The notes under the pieces are model-generated. The model was not told where the DNA came from. It worked only from the letters and a program-made list of their open reading frames with translations, and searched no databases. A stretch of DNA of 64,000 nucleotides. Source: Aliihoeflea sp. 40Bstr573 (GTDB taxonomy: Bacteria; Pseudomonadota; Alphaproteobacteria; Rhizobiales; Rhizobiaceae). The stretch is from positions 1 to 64,000 of the forward strand of contig NZ_JAAAMH010000014.1 in the NCBI RefSeq assembly GCF_024105655.1, read 5' to 3'. Below, piece by piece: positions 25,904 through 33,869 of the stretch (positions within the stretch are counted from its first letter, which is position 1; every line of letters begins with the position of its first letter). Both the position numbers and the translations under genes were made by a program.

Positions 25904-27304
25904 TCAGAATTCGAGAACCGGAAGGCCTATCTCGGCCGCGAGTGCCCGCAGCGCCGGCCGGTGATCGCCGTAGACGAGACTCAAATGATGCTCGAGTCCG
26001 GCCCCGATGATCGTCTCGGCGACGGTTTCGATTGCTGCGTCGAAGGCGAGCACGCCTGCCGTGCCGGAAAAGGCGAGCGGTCGGCGCTGCATCTGCCCGC
26101 CTGCGATCACCATCGTCGGATGCCCGCGCGCCTGGCTGATCCGGGCAAAGGTGACGCGGCCGGGCTTCAGCGGGAACTCGAAGAGCAGCGGCATCTTGCG
26201 GTTGGAATGGATCGCAGCCTTCGCGATCACCGTCTCGTCGCGCATCGAAACCGGCGCCTGCCCGCAGTGCCAGACCACGGCGGTGCCGTCCTCAGCGTCC
26301 AGGTCGACGAGATCAACGAGAAACGCCGCCTCGCCGGTCATCTCTTGGAGGAAAAGGTTCGTCAGCGCGCCATGGACGTCGGCCTCGCAGGCGCACGGCA
26401 CGCGCCGCTCCCCCATCATGCCGACCGGCCCACAGACCGCGCCGCCATATTGCGTGAACATCTCCGGCCAGCAGCGCACCGCAAAGGCCGAATAGCCGCC
26501 TGTCGCGCGCACGTCTTCCAGCGCGGCGCGCAAGCGTAGCGAGCGGTCCAGTTGGTCCTGATCGACCGTGTCGAGATCACCGAGCGTCGCCCCCGCCTCC
26601 GCGCGCGCCTCGCCGACGGCGCCCGCGTCCGCATTCCGCGCGGCGTCGAACAGCGCGTCGAGCGCGATTGGCTCTACCGAGACTCCGGCTAGGCTTTCCA
26701 GCCGCTCCGAATCATAGTCGCAGGTGAAGAACCCGTCCGGCCGCTCGCCGATCCGCCCGATCCGGCTGCCGGCGATGCGTGCCAGGAGCGCCCGCGCGCC
26801 GGCCCTCTCGACTTCGCCCGCTTCTGCCGGAGCAAGCGGCAGCGCGTTCGCCTGCCGGTTCCCGGCAAGAAGATCGCCGGCCAAGGCACCGACATCCGTC
26901 GTCGCGGGGTCCGCATGGACCCAGCCGAACGCAACGTCGTTCAGGCCCAGCGCGTGCGCCGCGAGATTGAGTCCGCAAAATGCGTTGAGCCGCAGCCGCC
27001 CGCCGGTCCGCGGCTCGGGAAGCGACCAGATCGCGAGCGGCGCATCCGCTTCATCGGCAATCTTCACAGTCATCGTCGCATCGGTGAAAGTCACCTGCAC
27101 GATAAGCAGGAGATCGAGCGGCTCGCCCGTCATCGCAGCGAGCGCGGCCTCGGTCGCCGGCGCGTCGAACAGCAGCGCATCGCCGCTAACAAGATCGTGC
27201 CCTGCAGCCAAAAGCCCGCGCCTCAGCTTGCCGTAGAGCGCTTCGGCATAAGGCACGTCGAAGGTCGCACGCGCCAGCGGCAACAGCCCGATCCGTGCCA
27301 TCAT
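25904..27304 (-). CDS. L-fucose isomerase-family protein, candidate sulfoquinovose isomerase (SqvD-like)
   Basis: A 466-residue protein of the L-fucose/L-arabinose isomerase superfamily. The N-terminal domain begins MARIGLLPLARATFDVPYAEAL, and the C-terminal half carries the metal-site region CGPVGMMGERRVPCACEADVHGALTNLF, then LVDLVDLDAEDG and VVWHCGQAP. These metal enzymes interconvert aldoses and ketoses. Within this locus the expected step is sulfoquinovose to sulfofructose; fucose-isomerase-type SqvD enzymes do this in other bacteria, in place of YihS. Its start overlaps the aldolase stop, so isomerase, aldolase and kinase are coupled. The substrate assignment comes from neighbours. Confidence 0.8.
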   Translation of the reverse strand: MMARIGLLPLARATFDVPYAEALYGKLRRGLLAAGHDLVSGDALLFDAPATEAALAAMTGEPLDLLLIVQVTFTDATMTVKIADEADAPLAIWSLPEPRTGGRLRLNAFCGLNLAAHALGLNDVAFGWVHADPATTDVGALAGDLLAGNRQANALPLAPAEAGEVERAGARALLARIAGSRIGRIGERPDGFFTCDYDSERLESLAGVSVEPIALDALFDAARNADAGAVGEARAEAGATLGDLDTVDQDQLDRSLRLRAALEDVRATGGYSAFAVRCWPEMFTQYGGAVCGPVGMMGERRVPCACEADVHGALTNLFLQEMTGEAAFLVDLVDLDAEDGTAVVWHCGQAPVSMRDETVIAKAAIHSNRKMPLLFEFPLKPGRVTFARISQARGHPTMVIAGGQMQRRPLAFSGTAGVLAFDAAIETVAETIIGAGLEHHLSLVYGDHRPALRALAAEIGLPVLEF

Positions 27305-28356
27305 CCGCCTCCCATGCCGGGATAGGCCATTCCCTCATAAGAATGCCGGAACGAAGCATCCGCATGGGCAATCTCGGCCCTGCCGCCATAAAGCGGCGTG
27401 TCGAACCACGGCGTCGCGCCTTGATCCGTCAGCGCATTGATCCGCTTCACATAGGGCAGGCTCGTCTGCCGCAGGCCGGCGCGGATCGCCTCCCAATCCG
27501 GAAACGCCTTGAACGGTTCGGACCAGATCGCTCGACCCGCCAGATAGCCTGACGCACCGGCCGCGTAGGCGTGCTTCAACACCGCCTCGAACTCCGCCAT
27601 GCCGGCGCCCGCCGAAAGCATCACCCAGGGGCGGCGGGCGATCCGGCCCATTTCATCGAAGAGTTTCTGCGTCGCGCCGCCCGACCCGTCGCCGATACCC
27701 TTGGCCGGCACCGGACTTTCCAGCTTGAAGATATCGATGCCAAAGGCCGGGTCGGCGAAACGCCGCACGCTTTCCAGCACGTTGTCGGCCTGTTTCGCCG
27801 CCATCTCGACATAGTCCGTCGTCTGGTCCGCCTCGCCGGGCAGCGGATAGACGAGCAGTTCGAAAAGATAGGGAATGTCATAGACTTGGCAGGCTTCGCC
27901 GATTCTTTTCGCGAAGTCTTCCTGTGCCTGGCAATTGGCGCGATCGGCATCCGGCCGATACCATGCCAGCACCTTCACCGCGTCGCCGCCGGCGCGCTTT
28001 ATCTTTTCGACCGACCAGTCGTCGATCTCGCCCGAAAGCCGCCCCGTCTCCGTCTCTTGGAAAATCGAATCCTCCAGCGTCACGATCATGCCCTTGGCTG
28101 GCGAAGAGACGGAAAGCCCGCGCGGCAGCGCGAAATGCGGGTCCATCAGCACCGCCGAGGTCTCCGCCTGCAACTCCTCCACCAGCATCAGCTTGAAGCG
28201 GGCCACGTCCTCATAGGGCGCTTCAGCGGTGCCACGCATCGCCTTGATCAGTTTCTTGATCGGCGGGCGCTGGTCGACGGCCAGCATCTTGAACCGCCCG
28301 TTGTCGTCGGCGAGCCGCCGCAGGCCCCACAGCTTGCCGGCCGAAAGTGACGTCAT
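27301..28356 (-). CDS. LacD/YihT-type class I aldolase, candidate sulfofructose-phosphate aldolase
   Basis: A 351-residue TIM-barrel aldolase related to tagatose-1,6-bisphosphate aldolase LacD and to YihT. The N-terminal motif MLAVDQRPPIKKLIK, the phosphate-side region VKVLAWYRPDAD and the Schiff-base lysine in DIFKLESPVPAKG (Lys211) are visible, then WVMLSAGAGMAEFE and GASGYLAGRAIW. In sulfoglycolysis this class splits sulfofructose 1-phosphate into dihydroxyacetone phosphate and sulfolactaldehyde. It starts at the ATG at 28356, overlapping the kinase stop (ATGA). It is longer than YihT by about 60 residues, part of it a C-terminal tail. Tagatose-bisphosphate cleavage is the alternative, but no galactose or tagatose genes are near. 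Confidence 0.83.
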   Translation of the reverse strand: MTSLSAGKLWGLRRLADDNGRFKMLAVDQRPPIKKLIKAMRGTAEAPYEDVARFKLMLVEELQAETSAVLMDPHFALPRGLSVSSPAKGMIVTLEDSIFQETETGRLSGEIDDWSVEKIKRAGGDAVKVLAWYRPDADRANCQAQEDFAKRIGEACQVYDIPYLFELLVYPLPGEADQTTDYVEMAAKQADNVLESVRRFADPAFGIDIFKLESPVPAKGIGDGSGGATQKLFDEMGRIARRPWVMLSAGAGMAEFEAVLKHAYAAGASGYLAGRAIWSEPFKAFPDWEAIRAGLRQTSLPYVKRINALTDQGATPWFDTPLYGGRAEIAHADASFRHSYEGMAYPGMGGG

Positions 28357-29258
28357 GCCTGCGATCCTTCGCATCTGTTCAGGAATTGATCGAGTTCGAC
28401 GCGGGTCGGAATTCCCGCTCGCCCGCCGAACCGGGTGCATTTCAGCGCCGCCGCCGCCGAGGCAAAGCGTATCGCCGCGCGCGTTTCCATGCCTTCGGCA
28501 AGCGCCACGGTCAGCGCGCCATGCCACACGTCGCCGGCGCCGAGCGTGTCGACGACATCGACCGCGTAGGCCGGTTCATGCGCGATCGCATCGCCCTCGA
28601 AGAACAGCGTTCCCTCCGCGCCGATCGTGACGGAAAGATGCGCGGCACACCGTTCGCGCAGGCGCGTCAGCCCGGCGCGCGGATCGGCCGTTCCCGTCAT
28701 CTCGCGCAGCGCCTGCGCCGACAGCGCGACATGGCTCGCAGCGTCCAGAAGGCTCGCATCGAAGGGCGGCCGGTCGACGTCGAGCACGGCCGGCAGGCCC
28801 GCGCCGCGCGCAAGATCGAAGAGATGCCGCGCGCCCTCCTCCCAACGAATGTCGCCCATCACCGCGCCCGTTCCGGCCGGCAGTTCGTCCGGCAGCCAGT
28901 CCGTCGCTGTCGGGATCGACCAGTCGCCGTAATTGACGATCATCCGCTCTCCCGCATCGTCGACATAGACCGAGGAGAGCGGCGAGCGATGCCCTGCAAA
29001 GCGGCGCAGACCGGCGCAATCGACGCCTTCGGCCGCAAGTCCCTCCCCGATCTGTCCTGCCACGACATCGTCGCCGATGCGCCCGATCATATGCGCGCTG
29101 TGGCCAAGCCGCGCCGCCGTTACCGCCGCATTGGCGGCCAGCCCGCCACCGACGATCTGCAAGTCGCGCGCCCGGTATTTTTCGGCGCGGTCAGGGAGAC
29201 GGTCGACCAGGAAGATATAGTCGACGACCGCGATACCGATGAAGAAGATGTCGCTCAT
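28353..29258 (-). CDS. PfkB-family sugar kinase, candidate sulfofructose kinase
   Basis: A 301-residue ribokinase/PfkB-family kinase. It begins [21 protein letters not shown], has the first signature region [16 protein letters not shown] near 37-51, and the catalytic loop [13 protein letters not shown] with the general-base Asp at about 243. YihV, the sulfofructose kinase of E. coli, belongs to this family and is encoded beside the aldolase, as here. I chose the ATG at 29258; upstream in-frame codons read unlike protein and run into the divergent promoter. It is the first gene of the kinase-aldolase-isomerase-glycosidase operon and faces the sugar importer across a shared operator. Confidence 0.85.
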   Translation of the reverse strand: MSDIFFIGIAVVDYIFLVDRLPDRAEKYRARDLQIVGGGLAANAAVTAARLGHSAHMIGRIGDDVVAGQIGEGLAAEGVDCAGLRRFAGHRSPLSSVYVDDAGERMIVNYGDWSIPTATDWLPDELPAGTGAVMGDIRWEEGARHLFDLARGAGLPAVLDVDRPPFDASLLDAASHVALSAQALREMTGTADPRAGLTRLRERCAAHLSVTIGAEGTLFFEGDAIAHEPAYAVDVVDTLGAGDVWHGALTVALAEGMETRAAIRFASAAAALKCTRFGGRAGIPTRVELDQFLNRCEGSQA

Positions 29259-29353
29259 GCACTCGTATCGCAATATTGGGGCATCGCAATGTGCCGCCGG
29301 AACCGGCGCAATGCGCGGCTGGGCACGCCCTTTAGATGACTGGACGGTAACAG

Positions 29354-29374
29354 GTCTTGTATCTTTTACAAGAC
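29354..29374. promoter_or_regulatory. 8-5-8 perfect inverted repeat, probable GntR-family operator (copy 2)
   Basis: GTCTTGTA (29354-29361), spacer TCTTT and TACAAGAC (29367-29374) form a perfect inverted repeat in the 205-base gap between the divergent kinase and importer ATPase genes. The same architecture with one change per half occurs at 23335-23355 beside the GntR/UTRA gene. A two-fold symmetric site of this size is typical for a dimeric GntR/HutC repressor. Confidence 0.8.
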
Positions 29375-29463
29375 ATGGCATGATCCGCCTCGATCGATGC
29401 TCTTGGATGGCATCGCACCTTACGCATATGGTCCCGCCAAGAGGATCGTCTGGGAGGTCAAAC

Positions 29464-30552
29464 GTGGCAGGCGTCGAAATTCGCCGGGTCGTCAAGCAAT
29501 ATGGCCGCGTCGAAGTGCTTCATGGCGTGGACCTTTCGGTGCGCGACGGCGAGTTTGTGGTCCTCGTCGGCCCGTCCGGTTGCGGCAAGTCCACGCTCTT
29601 GCGAATGATCGCAGGACTGGAGGGCATCACCGGCGGCGAGATCGCCATCGACGGCACGGTGGTCAACGACATGCCGCCGCGCGAACGCGACCTTGCGATG
29701 GTCTTCCAGGACTACGCGCTTTATCCGCACAAGAGCGTCTACGACAATATGGGCTTTGGCCTGCGCATGCGCGGCGCGGCGAAGTCGGAAATCGAAACGC
29801 TCGTCCACGAAGCTGCGGACATCCTCCAGATACGGCACCTGCTCGAGCGCCGCCCCGGCCAACTTTCCGGCGGCCAGCGCCAGCGCGTCGCCATGGGCCG
29901 TGCAATCGTGCGCCGGCCGAAGGTCTTCCTTTTCGACGAACCGCTCTCCAATCTGGACGCCCAGCTCCGCGCCGAAATGCGCGTCGAGATCAAGAAGCTG
30001 CACCAGCGCTTCGGCACCACCATCGTCTATGTCACGCACGACCAGATCGAGGCGATGACGCTCGCCGACCGCATCGCGATCATGAAGGATGGCCATCTCC
30101 AGCAATACGGCACGCCGGACGAGGTCTACAATCGCCCGGCCAACCGCTTCGTCGCCTCCTTCATCGGTGCCCCGCCCATGAACATGACGCCCGCCAGCGT
30201 CTCGGCCGATGCGCAGGCGATCCGCCTGCCGTCGGGCGTGGACGTCGCGCTGCACGGCGCGAACCTTGCCGCCTGTGCCGGCCGCGACATCGTCATAGGC
30301 CTTCGCCCCGAGCACGTCACGCTCGGCCATCACGATCCGTCGCGCACGCCCGTTGCCGGCCAGGTCGAACTGGTTGAGCCCCTTGGCTCCGAGACACAGG
30401 CGACCGTGCGCGTCGGCGACGCCCGCTTCACCGGGCGCTTTTCCCCCGATGCCGGACTGAAGTACGGCCAGGACGTCACCCTCGGCCTCGCGCTCGACCG
30501 CGCCCATTTCTTCGATGCCGAAACCGGCGAAGCCATCCGCCTCGCCGCCTGA
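29464..30552 (+). CDS. Sugar ABC importer ATP-binding subunit (MalK/UgpC-like)
   Basis: A 362-residue ABC ATPase of the carbohydrate-uptake CUT1 type. It shows [21 protein letters not shown], Walker [11 protein letters not shown]-loop [17 protein letters not shown], signature [14 protein letters not shown], Walker [12 protein letters not shown], the H-loop [12 protein letters not shown] and a C-terminal TOBE-like domain with [11 protein letters not shown] chose the GTG at 29464, preceded by GGGAGG; the frame continues upstream but is not protein-like. It heads an ATPase, binding protein, permease, permease operon that is divergent from the sulfofructose kinase candidate. Together these resemble the sulfoquinovosyl glycerol importers of other Rhizobiales. 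Confidence 0.92.
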   Translation: MAGVEIRRVVKQYGRVEVLHGVDLSVRDGEFVVLVGPSGCGKSTLLRMIAGLEGITGGEIAIDGTVVNDMPPRERDLAMVFQDYALYPHKSVYDNMGFGLRMRGAAKSEIETLVHEAADILQIRHLLERRPGQLSGGQRQRVAMGRAIVRRPKVFLFDEPLSNLDAQLRAEMRVEIKKLHQRFGTTIVYVTHDQIEAMTLADRIAIMKDGHLQQYGTPDEVYNRPANRFVASFIGAPPMNMTPASVSADAQAIRLPSGVDVALHGANLAACAGRDIVIGLRPEHVTLGHHDPSRTPVAGQVELVEPLGSETQATVRVGDARFTGRFSPDAGLKYGQDVTLGLALDRAHFFDAETGEAIRLAA

Positions 30553-30603
30553 GAAAGAACATTCCGGCCCGCCCGTCGGGTCCACAACATCAGGGAGACA
30601 GAC

Positions 30604-31863
30604 ATGACGAGACTGATTACCGGAACCACGCTCGCCGCGATCATGACCTTGTCGGCCGGATCGGCCTTGGCGCAGACGGAACTGCGAATCTTCACCGGCG
30701 GCCAGCAGCGCCCCGACGTCATGCGCCAGATCCTCGACGCCTATCAGGAACAGAACCCCGACGTGAACGTCGAGGTCGAGGTCGGCGGTGCGACGTCCGA
30801 ACAGCAGCAGCAATATCTGAACACCGTCTTGGCCTCGCAGGATTCCACGCTCGACGTGGTCCTGATCGACGTCATCCGTCCCGCGCAATGGGCGGCCGCG
30901 GGCTGGGCGGAGCCGCTCGACGAATATCTTGGCGACGAGCGCGACGCGGTCATGGATCGCTACCTGCCCGCCTATCGCGAGGCCAACATCGTCGATGGCC
31001 AGGTGATGGCGCTGCCCTACTTCGCGGATTCGCAGTTCCTCTACTACCGCACCGACCTGCTGGAAAAGCACGGCGTCGAGCCGCCGAAGACCTGGGACGA
31101 ACTGAAAGCCGCCGCGCTCAAGATCAAGGAAGCGGAAGGCAATCCCAATCTCGCCGGCTTCCTCACCGCCGGCGCGCCGATCGAAGGCACGGTCTGCACC
31201 TATCTCGTCCCCTATTGGGGCGCGGGCGGCGAGCTTGGCGGCGAAGGCGGCGCGATCACGCTGTCGCAGGAGCAGGCCGCGCGCCCCTTTGAGCTGTGGG
31301 GCGACTTCAAGGAATCGGGCGTCCTGCCGCCGAACATCGCCGAAATCCCGACCGACCGCATCCGCCAGGACTTCCAGGCCGGCAACGCCATCTTCGCGAT
31401 GAACTGGGGCTATGTATGGAACCGCGTCCAGAACGACGAGGACAGCCAGGTCAAGGGCAATGTCGGCGTCGTCACCCTGCCCGGCTTCACCGCCGACACG
31501 CCGGCGACCTGCATCGGCGGCTGGCAGCTCGCCGTCTCCGCATTTTCCGAGAACAAGGAAGCGGCTGTCGAACTGGTGAAATATCTCTCCAGCCCCGAAG
31601 TCTCCAAGCAGCAGGCGATCCTCGCCTCGCACATGCCGGTCTTCCCCGAGGTTTACACCGATGCCGAGGTGCTTGAGGCCAATCCGTGGTTTGAAGACGC
31701 GCTTCCAGTCGTCGAAACCGCCCGCTCGCGTCCCGTCACCCCGGCCTATCCGCGCGTGTCGGAGGTCATCCGGACCAACATGAATGCCTTCCTCGCCGGC
31801 ACCCAGGACGGAGCCGCCTCCCTGCAGGGCATCGAGCAGGGACTGTCGGAGGTCATGCAGTAA
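30604..31863 (+). CDS. Sugar ABC importer periplasmic binding protein, candidate sulfoquinovoside-binding
   Basis: A 419-residue family 1 extracellular solute-binding protein. The signal peptide (MTRLITGTTLAAIMTLSAGSALA) is followed by mature protein starting QTELRIFTGG. Typical CUT1 binding-protein segments follow: AYQEQNPDVNVEVEVGG, VVLIDVIRPAQWAAAGW, DGQVMALPYFADSQFLYYRTDLLEKHG and PKTWDELKAAALKI. It would capture the sugar for the two permeases that follow. Context (sulfosugar enzymes, shared operator) suggests sulfoquinovose or sulfoquinovosyl glycerol as ligand. AGGGAG lies just ahead of the start. Confidence 0.9.
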   Translation: MTRLITGTTLAAIMTLSAGSALAQTELRIFTGGQQRPDVMRQILDAYQEQNPDVNVEVEVGGATSEQQQQYLNTVLASQDSTLDVVLIDVIRPAQWAAAGWAEPLDEYLGDERDAVMDRYLPAYREANIVDGQVMALPYFADSQFLYYRTDLLEKHGVEPPKTWDELKAAALKIKEAEGNPNLAGFLTAGAPIEGTVCTYLVPYWGAGGELGGEGGAITLSQEQAARPFELWGDFKESGVLPPNIAEIPTDRIRQDFQAGNAIFAMNWGYVWNRVQNDEDSQVKGNVGVVTLPGFTADTPATCIGGWQLAVSAFSENKEAAVELVKYLSSPEVSKQQAILASHMPVFPEVYTDAEVLEANPWFEDALPVVETARSRPVTPAYPRVSEVIRTNMNAFLAGTQDGAASLQGIEQGLSEVMQ

Positions 31864-31927
31864 GGCTTCCTAGGCGGCCGAAACCATCCGGCCGCCTCAT
31901 TCTTCCCAAAAGCAGAGGACTTGGCCG

Positions 31928-32863
31928 ATGGCGCCACGTACGGGCAAGACGGTGGCTCTGAAGCCCCTGCCGCTGACCCGCCTGGAAAAATCCGAGCGGC
32001 GGCTGGGTCTGCTGATGATCCTGCCGGCCTTCCTCTTGCTCTTCGCCGTCGTGCTGTTCCCGATCGGCCGCCTCCTCGTGACCTCGACGCAGCAACTGCG
32101 CCTGACCGAGCCCTGGCTCGGCACACCGTTCATCGGCCTTGCGCACTACCAGAAGGCGCTCACCGACCCCCGGTTCTGGGAAACGACGCTCAACACGGTC
32201 ATTTACATCGCCGTCACGGTGCCCGGCGCCATCGTCGTCGGCCTCGGTCTCGCGCTCCTCGCCAACCAGCCCTTCAGGGTCAAGTGGCCGGTGCGGCTCG
32301 GCCTCCTCCTGCCCTGGGCGCTGCCGCTTGTCTTCGCGGGCCTCATCTTCCGCTGGTTCTTCGAGTTCAACCAGGGCATCGTCAACAACATCCTCATGTG
32401 GGTCGGCCTGCCCAAGCTCGCCTGGCTCACCGATCCATTCCTCGCCACCATCGCCATCTGCATCGCCATCATCTGGAAGACGTCGAGCTTCGTCGCGCTG
32501 ATCCTGCTTGCCGGCCTGCAGACGATCCCGAAATCGCTCTACGAGGCGGCCGAGATTGACGGCGCGTCGAAATGGCAGCAATTCATCGAGATTACGCTGC
32601 CGATGCTGCGGCCCGCGATCATCGTCGCCGCCATCTTCCGCACCATCACCGCGATCCAGACCTTCGACATCCCCTATGCGATGACGAATGGCGGGCCGGG
32701 CAATTCGACCGAGACGCTCGCCATGTATATTCTCAAGACGACGATCGACTTTCTCGATCTCGGCTACGGCTCGGCGCTCGCGGTGCTGATGTTCGTCGTC
32801 TCGCTCGTAATGACCGCCGGCTACCTGCGCTACACGCGTCGCGACCCCCGGCAGGAGGCGTAG
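31928..32863 (+). CDS. Sugar ABC importer permease (MalF-like)
   Basis: A 311-residue inner-membrane permease with six hydrophobic helices. The first helix is LGLLMILPAFLLLFAVVLFPIGRL, and the ATPase-coupling EAA motif reads YEAAEIDGASKWQQFIEITLPMLRPAII, standard for CUT1 MalF-type subunits. It pairs with the MalG-like protein whose start follows directly after its stop (TAG then ATG). It lies 64 bases after the binding-protein gene and is read in the same direction. Confidence 0.93.
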   Translation: MAPRTGKTVALKPLPLTRLEKSERRLGLLMILPAFLLLFAVVLFPIGRLLVTSTQQLRLTEPWLGTPFIGLAHYQKALTDPRFWETTLNTVIYIAVTVPGAIVVGLGLALLANQPFRVKWPVRLGLLLPWALPLVFAGLIFRWFFEFNQGIVNNILMWVGLPKLAWLTDPFLATIAICIAIIWKTSSFVALILLAGLQTIPKSLYEAAEIDGASKWQQFIEITLPMLRPAIIVAAIFRTITAIQTFDIPYAMTNGGPGNSTETLAMYILKTTIDFLDLGYGSALAVLMFVVSLVMTAGYLRYTRRDPRQEA

Positions 32864-33694
32864 ATGATGCGTCTGCCCCGCCCGCGCGTGATGGTTCTCC
32901 TCGCCGGTCTCGTCGTCGTCGTCAACGGCTTCGTGCCGGCCATCTGGATCGTTTTGACCTCGTTCAAGACCGAGGCCGAGCTCCTTCGCCTGCCGATCAC
33001 CATCCTGCCCGACACGCTGACCTTCCAGAACTACACACGCGTCTTCACCGACCAGCCGATCCTCGCCTTCATGTGGAACTCGGTCGCGGTCGCCACGCTG
33101 TCGACGCTTCTGTGCGTCACCGTCTCGGCGCTCGCGGCCTATGCGCTGGTGCGCCTTCGCCTGCCCGCACCAGGCCTCATCCTGTCGGTGCTGATGGCGA
33201 TCGCCATGTTCCCGCTGATCTCGCTGATGGTGCCGCTCTTCCAGGTCATGCGCACGGTCGGCCTCCTGAATACATGGTGGGCCCTGGTCCTGCCCTACGC
33301 GGTCCTTTCCATGCCGGTCTGCACCATGGTGCTGATTTCCTTCTTTCAGGACATCCCGAAGGACCTCGAAAGCGCGGCCATGATCGACGGCTGCTCGCGG
33401 CTCGGCGCGCTGTGGCACGTCGTCATTCCGCTGACGGCGCCCGGCGTCTTCACCGCCGGCATCCTCGCCTTCGTCAATGCGTGGGACGAGTTCCTGCTGG
33501 CGCTGACGCTCTCATCGCGCCTGTCGAGCCGCACGCTGCCGGTCGGCATCACGCTCTATCAGGGCGAGTTCTCGTTCCCCTGGCCGATCATCTCCGCCGC
33601 ACTCGTCGTGGCCATCGTGCCGATCTCGATCATCATCGCGCTCTTCCAGGAACGCGTGGTGGGTGGCCTGACGCAGGGCGGCATGAAGGGCTGA
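32864..33694 (+). CDS. Sugar ABC importer permease (MalG-like)
   Basis: A 276-residue permease of the MalG type. It has an N-terminal helix (VMVLLAGLVVVVNGFVPAIWIVLTSFKT), a NYTRVFTD periplasmic segment, and the coupling motif LESAAMIDGCSRLGALWHVVIPLTAPGV. It completes the importer complex with the MalF-like permease, the MalK-like ATPase and the binding protein. It is the last gene of the operon; no clear terminator follows in the 175-base gap before the mechanosensitive channel gene. Confidence 0.93.
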   Translation: MMRLPRPRVMVLLAGLVVVVNGFVPAIWIVLTSFKTEAELLRLPITILPDTLTFQNYTRVFTDQPILAFMWNSVAVATLSTLLCVTVSALAAYALVRLRLPAPGLILSVLMAIAMFPLISLMVPLFQVMRTVGLLNTWWALVLPYAVLSMPVCTMVLISFFQDIPKDLESAAMIDGCSRLGALWHVVIPLTAPGVFTAGILAFVNAWDEFLLALTLSSRLSSRTLPVGITLYQGEFSFPWPIISAALVVAIVPISIIIALFQERVVGGLTQGGMKG

Positions 33695-33869
33695 CCGTCG
33701 AATAAGATCACGCCCGAAGGCCGGCAAACCTTGCGCGAATTGCTCGGCGGAGCGGTTCTGACCGAGCCCATCTCGCTCGAATTCTCTCTGTCGGGGTTGA
33801 CCTTCACATTTGCCCCGCCATGCTTAGGGAGCTTTCCCAGCCTTCCGATCATCGAGACCTCCTATTCTG

